A stretch of 64,000 nucleotides of DNA. It comes from Antitrichia curtipendula (lineage: Eukaryota > Streptophyta > Bryopsida > Hypnales > Leucodontaceae). The stretch is taken from NCBI GenBank assembly GCA_951230915.1, contig OX579633.1, positions 50,916,029 through 50,980,028 of the forward strand, given 5' to 3'. The notes beneath the pieces were generated by a model. That model saw nothing but the letters and a program-made list of their open reading frames with translations. It was not told the origin of the DNA and did not search any database. The position numbers were made by a program, and so were the translations under genes. Below, piece by piece: positions 9,940 through 21,461 of the stretch; within the stretch, counting starts at the first letter, position 1, and the number at the start of each line of letters is the position of its first letter.

Positions 9940-12900
9940 CTAGACACTCAGTGGCATACCTATAACGGAGGTCCGAGGTGTTTGCAAGCAGTGGGCATCC
10001 CTTTGCAAGTACATCTCGGCCAGATACTCAAACACTGCAAAACATAATTAACCACGTATCAAGAAATTGTGCTACTTTGTGGGATCGTTAAACATGTCAA
10101 GCCATAAGAAGGGCAAGTGACGTTTTTTCCTTTGATGGAAAATAGCCTACTTCTCCTTATCTGATGAGTGACTTCCATCAGTACGAGAATGGGATCCAAA
10201 GATTACGACCCTAGGTAGTCCAAATGTCAATCAAATTCGGCAGCAATGAACGGTCAATTTTGTTGAGTTCGTAGATTTCCAATGTGTTTGGCATTTTTCA
10301 GGGTATGCAACTTGAAATGCAAATCTATCTACAGCAGTCCTAGTTTTTTCAGAGCTTTGTGCATATGGAAATCACACAATTTTAGGCACTCTAGGATTTG
10401 CGCTCGTTTCGCAAATTTTTATGGCCATGGAAGGGAGGAATAGGGTCTGACCATCCGTGACGTAGAGGTTTTGTTTCACACAGATTCGGTAAAACCTCAG
10501 CCCGAGCTCACTGGCCAAAGCTTCTGCTTCTTGCCTGTCTCATCAAAAAAACAGGCATTCAACCGGGTTAAGTTAATTGCTTCATCCAGTTTTTGGATCT
10601 TGTGCATTCAGTCCTGCAGAGACTTGTAATTATTTTGTAAATACAGGGAAGGAAAATTCTCTAATTTTATTGCGGAGGAGTGTTGCAATAGTTCAAAGAT
10701 TTGGAAGAAGTTCCTCAAATCACAAATAAATGATTTTGTTCCACACCAGCTCACAAATGGCCACATTTGTTAAATTGAGACAAAATAGTCATTTTGAGAC
10801 TTTAGCCCTATTATTAGAGACCTCTATTTTAACAAATAATTTTTTTTATGAGCATATAAACCTTTATAAAATCAAAGGTTTGTGAATGTATTAACATATT
10901 AAAGTCTCAATTCACCAAAAAAATTCAATATCGGATACCTATTATCATTTTAATGTAAAGTCAAAGATAATATGTGATTGCAGATTGTCTCACTTTAATG
11001 AATATGGCCTTACAAATGCAAGCTTGTACTGCAATTGTAAGAGACAGTTGCTGTAGAAGCCCTGAAATTTGAGCAAATTTTGTTGAATTCCAAACTTTGC
11101 TGAAATTTGAGCAAACTATTTTAATTTCAGACTTATTCTCTTGCACTTTGTCCCTGTTCTTTTGACATAAGACATGGGTGAGGTGGCAAGCTCAAGTACA
11201 TTCTCTGTACAATAAGGTCCACTTCATATACGAAATATTGGATCCTAGCTGAAATTAGGAGAACTTTGGGAGGCCTGTGTGCACTAAAAAATGAACGGGA
11301 TTTTGAATTTCAAATTGCATTGGAATCACACTCAAGTCTACTTTATCATCATTACAAACACACATATGTAATTGAAAATCATATAAAGAATTTGATGTTT
11401 TCTATACACTATTATCTAGTGTTGCCAACATTTGTGAAAATTACAACTTGTATTCAATGGTACATATAAAAAATGAACCTTCACAATTGCTTTAGAGATA
11501 CTTATTTCCATACCACTTGAATTGCTTGTAAGTTTCCTTCTTGTTCTTTATCCAAATGCAAAAAAAATTTGATTATCCTCCAAAGGTTCTCTATGAAATG
11601 GTAGATAGTGTATAAAAGGAATCCAATCTATTGTATAATTTTAAATGGTTTATTTTTCACTTGTCTTGGAGGTGAAGTTCACTTCATTTTGATTCCAACG
11701 CAATTTGCGGTTTCAAAATTGGTTCATTTTTTAGCATGCAAGAGCTTCCTAAAGTTGTTGAACTTTCTAGTGAAACTGACTAAAAAATTTGTAAATGAAG
11801 TAGACCTTAGATTGTACATATTTTGTCTTACAAATTTCATTGCCTGAACTCTTGATGAATTTGATATCCAGAAATTGAGAATGCAAGGTAGCAAACTCTG
11901 AGAAGGCCAAATCCCCAACCTCAATGAGGGATTTCAACATAAAATCTACCGGATTTTGTGGAATTTTTTATTTCACCTTCCAATGACTTCTCATATAATC
12001 TCCTTGTGAATAAAGAAACGTAAAACTAGAGCCTTGTTATGAGAAGTATCATGTTGAGTTTGAAGGGATGTTATTTCCATAATTAAAGCTCTACTTTTAT
12101 CTTCTATTGGACATAACTTCAATGGTTTGGGGGTTAAAAAGGACACCTTCATACTAAAGGACAAATTACACAATATGACTATTCTCTCTATAATTAATTG
12201 TCTAATATCTTTGGTTGCCACCTTTGCCAAAAGTAATGGGCTTCATTGAGGTTATGAGTTCACCTTGACACAGCAGCATCTTCTAGGAGATCAACTTTGT
12301 TCTGCACCAATACCATGGGTATGGACCCACACTCTTCTTCCACCTAATCAAAATTACAAATGCAATCCCGTAAGGTAGGAGCGTTTGGGCTCTAAAAGCG
12401 TCCATTTCTTGAAATGCACACTATTTGTACATTTTTCTTTCTTAGTGCACAAGCAATCTACAAATAGTGCACATTTCAAAAGGTGGATGCTTTTAGTAAT
12501 GATTGCTTTCAACTTCAAAAAAGCATAACTAATTCCACAATGCTCCAAAAAATATGAAACAACTTGGGTTAGATGCCAATCCATTTGTCTTTCAAGAAAA
12601 CTTTACTAAAAAATATTTTAAGAAATCTAACCTCCTCAAATTAACTTCAAGATCTTAAATGGAAGCTTTATAGTTTACCTCCTACTTTATAGTTCGACCC
12701 AAGGCTATCGAGAACAAAAGAATATTTTGTTGTTCAAGTTCAACATTTTAATGATCTAAATGTTTTCAAAGCAATTTCATGTGATAATATTCTATCAATT
12801 CTTAAAATTCAATTGTGGGGTCTAATGGAAAATACTTCAAATTTTTTAGCAATAATGCAACATGAATAGATGGGTAGAACAATTGAACATGAGAGAGAAT

Positions 12901-15900
12901 ATTGCATCCTCTTTAACCTAGATACAATCAGAACTTGAGAAATGGAGTAGGGTAACTACACCTAAAATCGCACAGTTCCTAAATTGTACACTATACATTC
13001 TTGCCTAAAATGTACTTCCACTATTCGTAAGAGCCTATGATTGCTTTTTAGAAACACTTATTTTCAGCACTTTGAAAATTCATAGTTTATTCATACGGTA
13101 TCCAAAAAATACATTCTAGGAGAATCTAGAATCCCCTTTTTACTATCAACAGGATTCTACAAAAAGTTTTTAATATAATAATGGAAACTATGCTGAATTG
13201 CTTATTTGTGTGATTTTAGGTGTAGTTACCTCAAGCACTAGGGACATGAAAAATGGAAGACGTAGCAAGTTGGGAACAAAGGTCCAAACAATGAAAAAAC
13301 AATTAAATTGGCGGAATTACACAACTGTTGCACTTTTCAGAATGCAAGACTCGAATTGTAAAATGAAGAAGAAGGGTAACTTGGATATGAAAGATTGATG
13401 AGGTGTGAATAAAGTGTCTGCTGGGAATGGCTCAACTATCTAAGCCTCATAGACATAAGATAGGAAGCTCAGAAATGACACATCTAAGGGCTGATTTGCC
13501 TTTTTTGTGTATTTCATTGGACGGGAATAATTTTAATTCATTTTCCAGACAAAAGAGAAATAGATGAGGAATCTAACTCAAGTGGTTTCGTATTTTTCCA
13601 AGCATTTTTGAATTACTCATGAATTTTCAAACGAGTTGGGTCATAGGTCCCTATTTATGACCCTAGGTCTTCTATAAACGGTTCGCTTGCAATTCTACAG
13701 AAAGATGGGGAAAGCAAAGTGAATGATTGACTCTTGCAATTGATAATTCTTTTTTCCTTGATTCATTCACTGATTGTACATGTCAATTTCAGAACCAACT
13801 CATGTCCATTTCACAGCCATTTATAGGGTCCGTTCTTAATGCCCATTTCATTTCAGAGCCTCCTACCTTACATGGCAAATTTCATCCTTCATGCCTTCAC
13901 TGGGAAGTAGACCGTACCAGTCCTACGTTTTTTGGAGCCTTGGGCAAATGAATGTCACAATTTTTTTGCACCCACAAACAACCAAGTGTATGGTAATTGG
14001 TACCTTTTGCTTCCAAACTGGAACAGCATCAAATGATGCTCTGTCTGTGGTAGAGAACGCAAGCACTGCTGCCTTCGCACCTACAGAGATTGCGAAACTC
14101 CGGCAATTTCAGAATCAAATCAAGTGGATATCTGTAGCTTGCTAGCAGATTCAACACAAATTTGTTAATTTCTTCAATAAATGTGTTGCATGGATAGCAC
14201 CTGAGTATGTGTGACATGTTGTTAAATAAAGCATTGGTCTAAGTTCGACATTACATTATTAAACGAAGCATTGGTTCTCGAAAACATTGTTAAGGTCCAA
14301 GAATATTGACTCAAAGTAAGGGAATTTATTCTTAGAGTGAGCCAAGGAGGTTAGGCCATCTTATCGTAGAAACCTCTTGAGCTTTTAACGATCATGTATT
14401 TTGTATGATTTGTTGTTGTTCATGTCAGCATTCTCACTTTTGATATCTCTAAGTGTTGTTACCAACAACCTTCTTTGATTTACAACACGTTTTGCACCGT
14501 AATGGCACGCCTATCGGAAAAAGAAATTTAAAAAAATAAATACTTTGATGCTCCTTGCTTATTTGGTCCTATCAAGGTACCATAACCATAGAACATGCAA
14601 TTACTCGTTTGCTCTTAGATACGTGGCTCTTCTTCAAGTGAAATGGGAGCAAAGAGTAGTGATGAATAATGTTTTGTAGAATTCACTTTCGCTAACAAAA
14701 AGTGTTGGATTTGCTACACTTAGGTATGTATGCTTGTAATTGTCATTAATTCCAATTGACCATATTCACTATTTTTAAACAAAAATGATTTTATTGGATC
14801 TTATTGAAAAGTGAAAAAAGGACTCCAGCATAATTTAGCATACATTATTTGGATACCATATCAATTTTTATTTTTATTTTTTGCGATCTGTCAACCATTT
14901 GCATAAAAGTAATGGGTCCAGTACCAAGTCCTTCAAACAAATTTGTAAAGACTCAAAATCGCCAAAAAACTTCAAATTTATACAAAAAAATCTTGGATGA
15001 AATCACCAAATTGTGGGTGAAAACAAAATTATGCATATGTGATATATGCAGTAATGTGATATTTTCTATCCAATATGTGGATGAATGTTGAGATTTGGAA
15101 TACCGCTATAACATTTAATATTGCCACTTTGGCACTTCATAAAAAATGAAAATAATCCCTACACCGTATGAATAAATTATACTTTTCAAAAGTACTATCT
15201 CCAAGTGCAACAAAAACCAAATACACTAGGCTCTAATAGACTCTCATATTTTGATTGTGTACATCTTGTGTAATCAATATCGAGATTTCTTTTGACACTT
15301 TTTGATCCAAATATAGGTGTCACATTATGGGTGCCCATACCTTCACAAGGTAGGTGTCTCTAAAAGTGACCTAGCTCTAAAAGCAACCTTTAACACAAAG
15401 GTACATTTTACTTTCTTCAATGTACCAACAGTGTCCATTTCAGGAGGGGCTTGCTTTTGAAAACCACTGCGTTTTCAACTTCAAAAATTTGTAACTAATT
15501 CCTTAAAGGTCCAAAAAACATGAAACGACTTGGATTAGATGCCAATTCCATTTTCCTTCCTAGTAAAACTTACTGAAATTTTTTCAAAGGAGTTTTGAGC
15601 TTCCCTGAAAATGCAATCAGCTCTTACTGAAAGGGTTGCTTTACGAGCCTCCTACCTTTTACACAATCATTTGCGAGCAGCATGATGAAGGAATCTGCAA
15701 TTGTGACGTACCTCTGTAGTAAGAACGTGTCATGGAATGGAACTGCTCTTGTCCTGCCGTGTCCCACAGCATCAGTTTCACCTCGTCCTCCAAGACTTTG
15801 ACGTATCTACAGAAATTCACCCCCAATTTTTATTTTTTATAATGATATCACGACATCCAATAAAATTTTGTCATTGTCAAAAGGAACTCAAAGTTCAACC

Positions 15901-18176
15901 GACCAATCTTCTATCGAGAATGGAGAATAAATCAACAACAGACAGTTAATACGATTGTCAATTGGGACAAAAGAAAAAAAGTAAAAAGATTTGACAACGA
16001 GTTTGGACCCGATTGTAGTGAAATATGAACCAAGCAAATGATCCCTTTGCTCAAAAGGGATTCGAACGACATCCTGCTTATTGCTGAATTATAGATATAA
16101 TTATTTATGCTGAATTATAGATATAATTATTTATGCTGAATATAATTATATCTATTCAGCAATGTAGACTTTGATTATAAATAATTACATTGAAAAGTTT
16201 TGTCTTGGGATAGGGGGTGTAATGTTCGAGTACCCTATGTCGTGTAGGTAATTTTCATTAATAATTAAGGAAAAAATTATATTCTTGAGAAAATTTAGAG
16301 AAAAAAAAGGAACACATTCACGCATAAAAAGAAAAAAAAATCAAATCATCTCATCAAAGTGTTTGAAAAGTTAGGAAGAGCAAACATGCCCCTAGAGCCA
16401 AGAAAATCGGATCAAGCTACCGAATTGTCCAAATGCCAAAATTAAATCTATTTTGACATGAAGGTGCCAAATTTGACTTGAACGTAAGGTAGGAGGCTCA
16501 TAAACTGACTGGGCTATAAAACTGATCATGGCCCAGAGGTACATTTTGTTTTCTTCCATGTACCAACACTGTACATTTCAAGGGGTGGTCGCTTTTAATG
16601 ACCACTACGTTTCAACTTCAAAAATTCATAACTAATTCCACAAAGGTCCAAAAAATATGAAATGACTTGAGTTAGATGCGAATTCCATTTTTCTTCCTAC
16701 TAAAATTTACTGAAAATTGTTTCAATGGGTCGTTTTAAAAACATCCCAATGGGTCGTTTTTAAGTGGCTCTCCTCATTTGTGATTGATGTGGGCAAGGTA
16801 GGGTTTGAAAGGTACGAGATTTTCAAGGTTGGTTTGAAGTCTGCAACAAAAAACGCTCTCATAAATTGGAACCTTCATCGCAAGAAATCTCAGTTCTGAT
16901 TGTGAACTGAGAACTTGCAGTGTGTTTTCATATGTCACTCATCACCTTATTAGGTTGATTAGGGTTGTGAAGGGTAAGAAGACTTCTACATGAGGTTTAG
17001 TTTATTTTTAACCTGCAAGGACCAACAAGTCCAAATTCGTCTTCATATTTTTATTTATTTTTTATTTTTTCAGTTTTGAGTAAGTCATAAAAGAATCTTC
17101 ATTCCATTTCGTGTACCGTATTTATTTGAGCAACAGTGGCAATGCTCTACACTGATTCTTGTGATATAGAATGTGGTCATGTCTGAAACACATTTTTCAT
17201 ATTAAGATCATGTCAAATTCGTCAATTTTTAACCCTGAAGTGCTCTGATAATGAACAGAAAGGCTTGCAGGCACTTACTTAGTCCAACTAACTTCTCATT
17301 AATCCAATGTAGTACTTGACTGTTGAAAAGACAACCTTCCTTAAGGTAGTATGCTCTTAAAGCGACCATTTAAGGGCTGGTCCGCCTTTTTCACAGGCTT
17401 TCGTGGACGAAAATATTTTTAGATCATTTTTCAGGGAAAGAAAAATAGATGTGGTACCTAACACAAGTGGTTTTATATTTTTCCAAGCATTTTTGAATTA
17501 CTTATGAATTTTCAAAGATTCAGGACATAGGCACCTATTTGTGACCATAGGTCTTCCAAAATCTGTCCACTTGCAACTTGTAAAGAGATGTGCAGAAATC
17601 AAAGACAATGATTGGCTCTTGCAATAGAAAAACAATTTTTCCTCAATGCATTCAATTGCTAAATTGATCCATTTAAGGATCACCCCATCTCCATTCTTCA
17701 CCTAAAAATAGGGGCGGTTTCAAGAAGATGGGCGCTTTTAGAGCACACTACCTTAATGACCAATTTCATGACATTTCAGCGATAACTGACATATATTTCT
17801 GTACAAATGGAGAAGCAAATATATAAGCAAAAATTCAAAAAAGGATGGAGGCATTTCAGGGTTAAAAAATGAGAATCAGGATTTAAAAACCCAGCTGCTG
17901 CATTCATTCATTTGATGAAACTAATGAAATTGTATGCATGCTTTCCATTTTTGTCATATGCTTTGAATTCACGCTTTGCAATTGCTATACAGTTGGGCTG
18001 TGATTGTTGCAAAGGGGGGGAGGGGTTTGTGGTTATTCAGACGTACTGAAGCTTCTCCAGGAAGTCCACACCGATGGTTTTCTTGTACTCGTTGCTGTAC
18101 TGGCCTTTGCAAAACTGCCTGATCATGCTCGTCTTCCCCACACATCCGTTCCCCACGATCACCACCTTCACCTCCC
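9940..18176 (-). CDS. RAB23: Rab23-type small GTPase, six recognised exons
   Basis: The exons, in coding order, are 18176-18047, 15806-15712, 14080-14004, 12343-12264, 10534-10452 and 10034-9960. All joins have GT-AG introns and preserved phase. Nucleotide-binding motifs appear in order: G1 GNGCVGKTS with the Rab23-like opening [10 protein letters not shown]2 with [12 protein letters not shown]3 [11 protein letters not shown]; then [20 protein letters not shown]4 [13 protein letters not shown]; and [16 protein letters not shown] near the G5 region. G5 is divergent (RICVK, where relatives have RTSVK). The tail has [14 protein letters not shown]. Rab23 acts in vesicle traffic and, in many eukaryotes, in ciliary function. 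The start codon is not found: exon 1 opens in phase 2 after ctcag (or in phase 0 after gggag), so an upstream exon is needed. The 3' end is also open. Reading through the last donor gives a stop at 9942-9940 with no C-terminal prenylation Cys, so a further exon is likely. Introns are 0.4-2.2 kb and filled with MITEs. Confidence 0.93.
12373..12687. mobile_element. MITE family 1 copy in a Rab23 intron
   Basis: The left end aggtaggagcgtttgggctc follows TA at 12371-12372. The right end is slightly decayed (tttacctcctactttata). The core matches the family (aaaatatgaaacaacttggg). It starts 29 bp from the acceptor-side border of the Rab23 exon 12264-12343. Confidence 0.75.
12950..13231. mobile_element. 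MITE family 'AACTACACC', copy 1
   Basis: This 282-bp element has ends gggtaactacacctaaaatc and (reverse complement) aggtaactacacctaaaatc, both continuing into a CAC-type sequence. A TA is intact on the left. The internal sequence is shared with the inverted copy at 20386-20668 (attctagattctc/gagaatctagaatc, and a tatccaaaaaa stretch). Confidence 0.8.
13458..13868. mobile_element. MITE family 2 copy in a Rab23 intron
   Basis: This 411-bp element is flanked by TA (13456-13457 and 13869-13870). Its ends are agataggaagctcagaaatg and (reverse complement) aggtaggaggctctgaaatg. The interior matches 17344-17753: ctaagggctg, then tatttttccaagcatttttg, then gactcttgcaatt/ggctcttgcaata. Confidence 0.8.
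15348..15657. mobile_element. MITE family 1 copy in a Rab23 intron
   Basis: This 310-bp element has ends aggtaggtgtctctaaaagt and (reverse complement) aggtaggaggctcgtaaagc. The core has acatgaaacgacttggatta. It ends 54 bp before the donor-side border of the Rab23 exon 15712-15806. Confidence 0.78.
16082..16162. repeat. 26-bp tandem unit followed by its inverted copy
   Basis: The unit tgctgaattatagatataat plus tattta occurs twice in a row (16082-16107, 16108-16133). A third partial unit follows, then an inverted match (tataattatatctattcagc), giving a possible stem-loop inside the first Rab23 intron. Confidence 0.75.
16487..16727. mobile_element. MITE family 1, 3'-truncated copy
   Basis: The left end aggtaggaggctcataaact follows TA at 16485-16486, and the family core is present (aaaatatgaaatgacttgag). 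The match ends near 16727 without the right inverted terminus. A short direct repeat (caatgggtcgttttaa, then caatgggtcgtttttaag) follows at 16723 and 16747. Confidence 0.65.
17344..17753. mobile_element. MITE family 2 copy in the first Rab23 intron
   Basis: This 410-bp element has ends aggtagtatgctcttaaagc and (reverse complement) aggtagtgtgctctaaaagc, flanked by TA on both sides. Its length and interior match 13458-13868. Confidence 0.85.
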
Positions 18177-19914
18177 CTGAGTGCCAACAAAACCACCGGA
18201 ACTACCGTCAAAAGAACTGAAGAAGAAAACGTAGAATAATTATTATGGATTTAGCCGATTACCATGAAACCAGAGAGCCCGACAAGAAACTATCTTAGTC
18301 CAGTAAATAACACCGACACTGTGATGTGCTTTAACACTAGATGCCACATCACCTGAGTGACAATTTGTGATGGGGGGGACCCAAACAGACAAATGATTTG
18401 TTCTAATGTGAAAACACCACAAAACAATGTCACAAAAAGTACACGCTGTTATCAAACTAGTCCATGATTTACCGGGAACCTCCTCTTAACCTAACCCATA
18501 GCCTCATGAAAAAAATAAGCTTCACAAATCTATAGCTTACGAGACCACATATTCTACTGAATTTTTGTGTTGCCACATCAGGCATCAATGCGTGTGTGTG
18601 TTTTTCAGTAAAAAATTGGTTGTTTTTTGAGAGTTCTAAACCTAATAGCTTAATGGCCCAATCAAATATTGTTTGGAACCCATGCCAACTTTCTCACCAT
18701 CATATGAACGTAGTAAATTAAATTAGGCATGTGGATTATCTCACTTTCAAAGTCTTCCTCTTGCATTGTCAACATCTTGATCAATCTTCTCTTAGGGTCC
18801 ACCTAATTCATATACGCTATTGGTGCTGATCTTTGAAGCTACGCCAAACCCTCCATCATTGTGAAATTTTTGAGCTAGATTAGTATTGTTTGAGCTCTTC
18901 TACACTGCAAGATTGATAATAATAAAAACTTTAGTTTGTTAGTAGGAAAGCCTTAGAGACAAGTTTTTATAGTTATATATTGTTTTCATTTTGTAGTGAC
19001 CATTGTTTCTAAGCCTTTTGAATGACTATTATATGACTACACATTTTCAATACCCTATTTTTTTCATCATTGCTTACGAGTTTTTTTTCTATAGGTATTG
19101 CACTTTTACATATTCTATACACTATACTTTCATAACAGAGTAGGCCTTTTGAGTGGCCATTGAATTTATGCATTTTCAATACCCTATCGTTTTGTCAAAG
19201 TCTCAATCTTGTCAAGAACATGTCTCACTCCATCTCTTAGATCTCCAAAAAAATAGAATTTCAAATTTAAGTGCACTTAGCTAATTAGAAATCCTATATC
19301 TAAAGTTGAAAAATTAAGTAATGCTTACATGATTTGCTCTCAACATATTTGCAAGCTCTATCACTAAATACTAACCTTCACACATTCAAACCGAGTTCAA
19401 TACACTCTATCAATCATGATATTTTTTTTATTGTCGTACCTTCTTCACATACATCTTGTACCAATCTTTTTGGTATGGTTGCATTGCTTCCATTGCACAA
19501 ACTTAATTTGAGAAGAAGCCCAATTTCACCCAAAAAATATGTTGGTGTTTTCATAGCTAAGTCTTACTACAATCATAGTGTAAAAATTTCCATAGCCAGA
19601 TTATTTAGCAATTTCCAAATTCTTCTACTTTGCACAATTGATGCATTTTATCATGAAAACCTCAAGCCTGTGAGTAGCGGAGATCATGAGTTGGTTAGTG
19701 TAACCACTAGCTGGAAGAAAACTCAGTTGCTTAAGTGACATTTCTGCATTGATTTCAATGCAAATTTTCATCCAAATTTGGATGAGATTTCATTCATATT
19801 AAGATTTTGGTCAACATGGAATGAAACTCAAACAATTATCTTGCAGATCTCCAGAAATTGCGGGGATCAAGTCTCTGTCAATGGAATACGATTCATTGCA
19901 TCGCATGTTCAATA

Positions 19915-20067
19915 AGGTAAACTACCTCATTACGGACAAAATGGGAGCAAGTCCATTGTGGGCTGAATTTTAATGGTAGCATGCATTTCAGAACTTGAAT
20001 GCTCACCATTACAATTTTGTCCACAATGGGCTTGCTCCCATTATGTCCGTAATGGGGTAGTTTACCC
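19915..20067. mobile_element. Short foldback MITE
   Basis: This 153-bp near-palindrome has a left arm aggtaaactacctcattacg and a right arm (reverse complement) gggtaaactaccccattacg. The arms continue to match through gaca.aatgggagcaag and beyond, about 65 bp in all, around a very short loop near 19995. TA flanks the left end and a shifted TA the right. The terminus belongs to the same AGGTA type as families 1 and 2. Confidence 0.8.
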
Positions 20068-20385
20068 TACTTTCAAAGATGCCAATTCTTTTGTTGGACT
20101 AGATAGGTACGATTTTTACAAGACATACACCAAAGGAGAAACATGACAGAAAAGTAATAGATACAATCATGGCGCCTCAAAGACTCTTAAGATTATGGTA
20201 CAATGCATATGTTATACGAAATGAAGAATTTTCGTCACTCCCAACCAAATGCTTACGAAACAAAATGTAAGTGTTTGCATAAATTTTGGAGGCACAATGA
20301 ATTTAGTTATGACTTTTTAAGATTGCAAGTGCTTATCAATATATATCTCAAGTCCATATGATGCTTACTAAGCTAAGTAAAGATA

Positions 20386-20668
20386 AGATAACTACATCTA
20401 AAATTGCACAAATGAACAACTCAATATAGTTACCATTATTGTATTGAATTTTTTTGGTGGGATCTTATTGGAAGTCGAAAGGAGATTCTAGATTCTCTAA
20501 GAATGCATTTTTTTGGACACCATATGAACAAACTACAAATTTTCAAAGTACTAAAAATAGGATTTAGGGTTACCAACCATAGACTCTCATGAATAGTTAA
20601 AGTACATTTTGGGCAAGAATCTAATTTGTGCAGTTTTAGAAAGCATGCAATTTAAGGCATAGTTACCT
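20386..20668. mobile_element. MITE family 'AACTACACC', copy 2 (inverted)
   Basis: This 283-bp element is flanked by TA on both sides (20384-20385 and 20669-20670). Its ends are agataactacatctaaaatt and (reverse complement) aggtaactatgccttaaatt. It is the same length, within one base, as the copy at 12950-13231, and its interior matches in the opposite orientation. Confidence 0.8.
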
Positions 20669-21461
20669 TATTTAGTATCAAAACATTGTCCAAGTAAGAG
20701 GTTAAATTGAAAGGAAATTTACTAAAACCTTACTAATATCCCCTTGTAAGGTCATTACCTTTTCAATACATTTAATGGACCATTCATTATCTTAAATGGT
20801 CCTCAACTCCACCTTTTTATTATCCCACTACTCCACATTTTGAATATTCAACTTGTTCATTTTCCATCCAAAAATGGAATCAAACAATTTGTAGGTATCA
20901 ACTTTGGGCATTGTTCCTTTATTCATATAGCAACTAATTGTCATCTCCATGCATATTGGTTTGAAAAAGAGACACTAATCATCAAAGCTCTTCATCCACT
21001 AGGTACGTGTCTTCCTGTACAACAAACAAAGAACCCCTGACATTAATTTTCAAATGCTAAAACAATGCTTCTCAATCAATATCTAACATTGTCTACCCCC
21101 AATCTATCAAGTAGTGAAGTTATGGAGTATTACTGAAATGACCTTAAATCATCCTTGTGGAATGACTTCAATTTTACACATGGCATAATATGGTTGTAAA
21201 TAGCACAGCCCTCAGAAAATGGTTTTCAATCATCTTGAAGATGATTAAAAGATACACCAATATGGCATTTAAAAGATTTTTCAAGCCTTTGGCTTTGATA
21301 ATCCACATAAATTACCAAATTAACCAAAAAAATTATGATTTTTTCTTTTGATAATTTGTGGTTTTCATTTATGTACAACAAAAAAAGAACCTCTAATTAC
21401 ATGATTTTGACTTTTAGCAAAGCACAGATCAACTTATATGAACGGTTTTAAAATGTTCCAC

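Larger units (their letters stand above)
18177..21461. other. Intergenic between Rab23 and the NAT gene
   Basis: The region should hold the unlocated first coding exon and promoter of Rab23 and the 3' end of the NAT transcript. A plus-strand open frame of 134 codons (19334-19738) has a Ser/His/Leu-rich composition and no recognised domain, so I do not call it a gene. Two MITEs are listed separately. Confidence 0.5.

Noticed and set aside
19334..19738. 134-codon open frame on the plus strand between Rab23 and NAT
   Set aside because: It is rich in Ser, His, Leu and Phe without a family match and lies in AT-rich sequence; chance openness is the simplest explanation.
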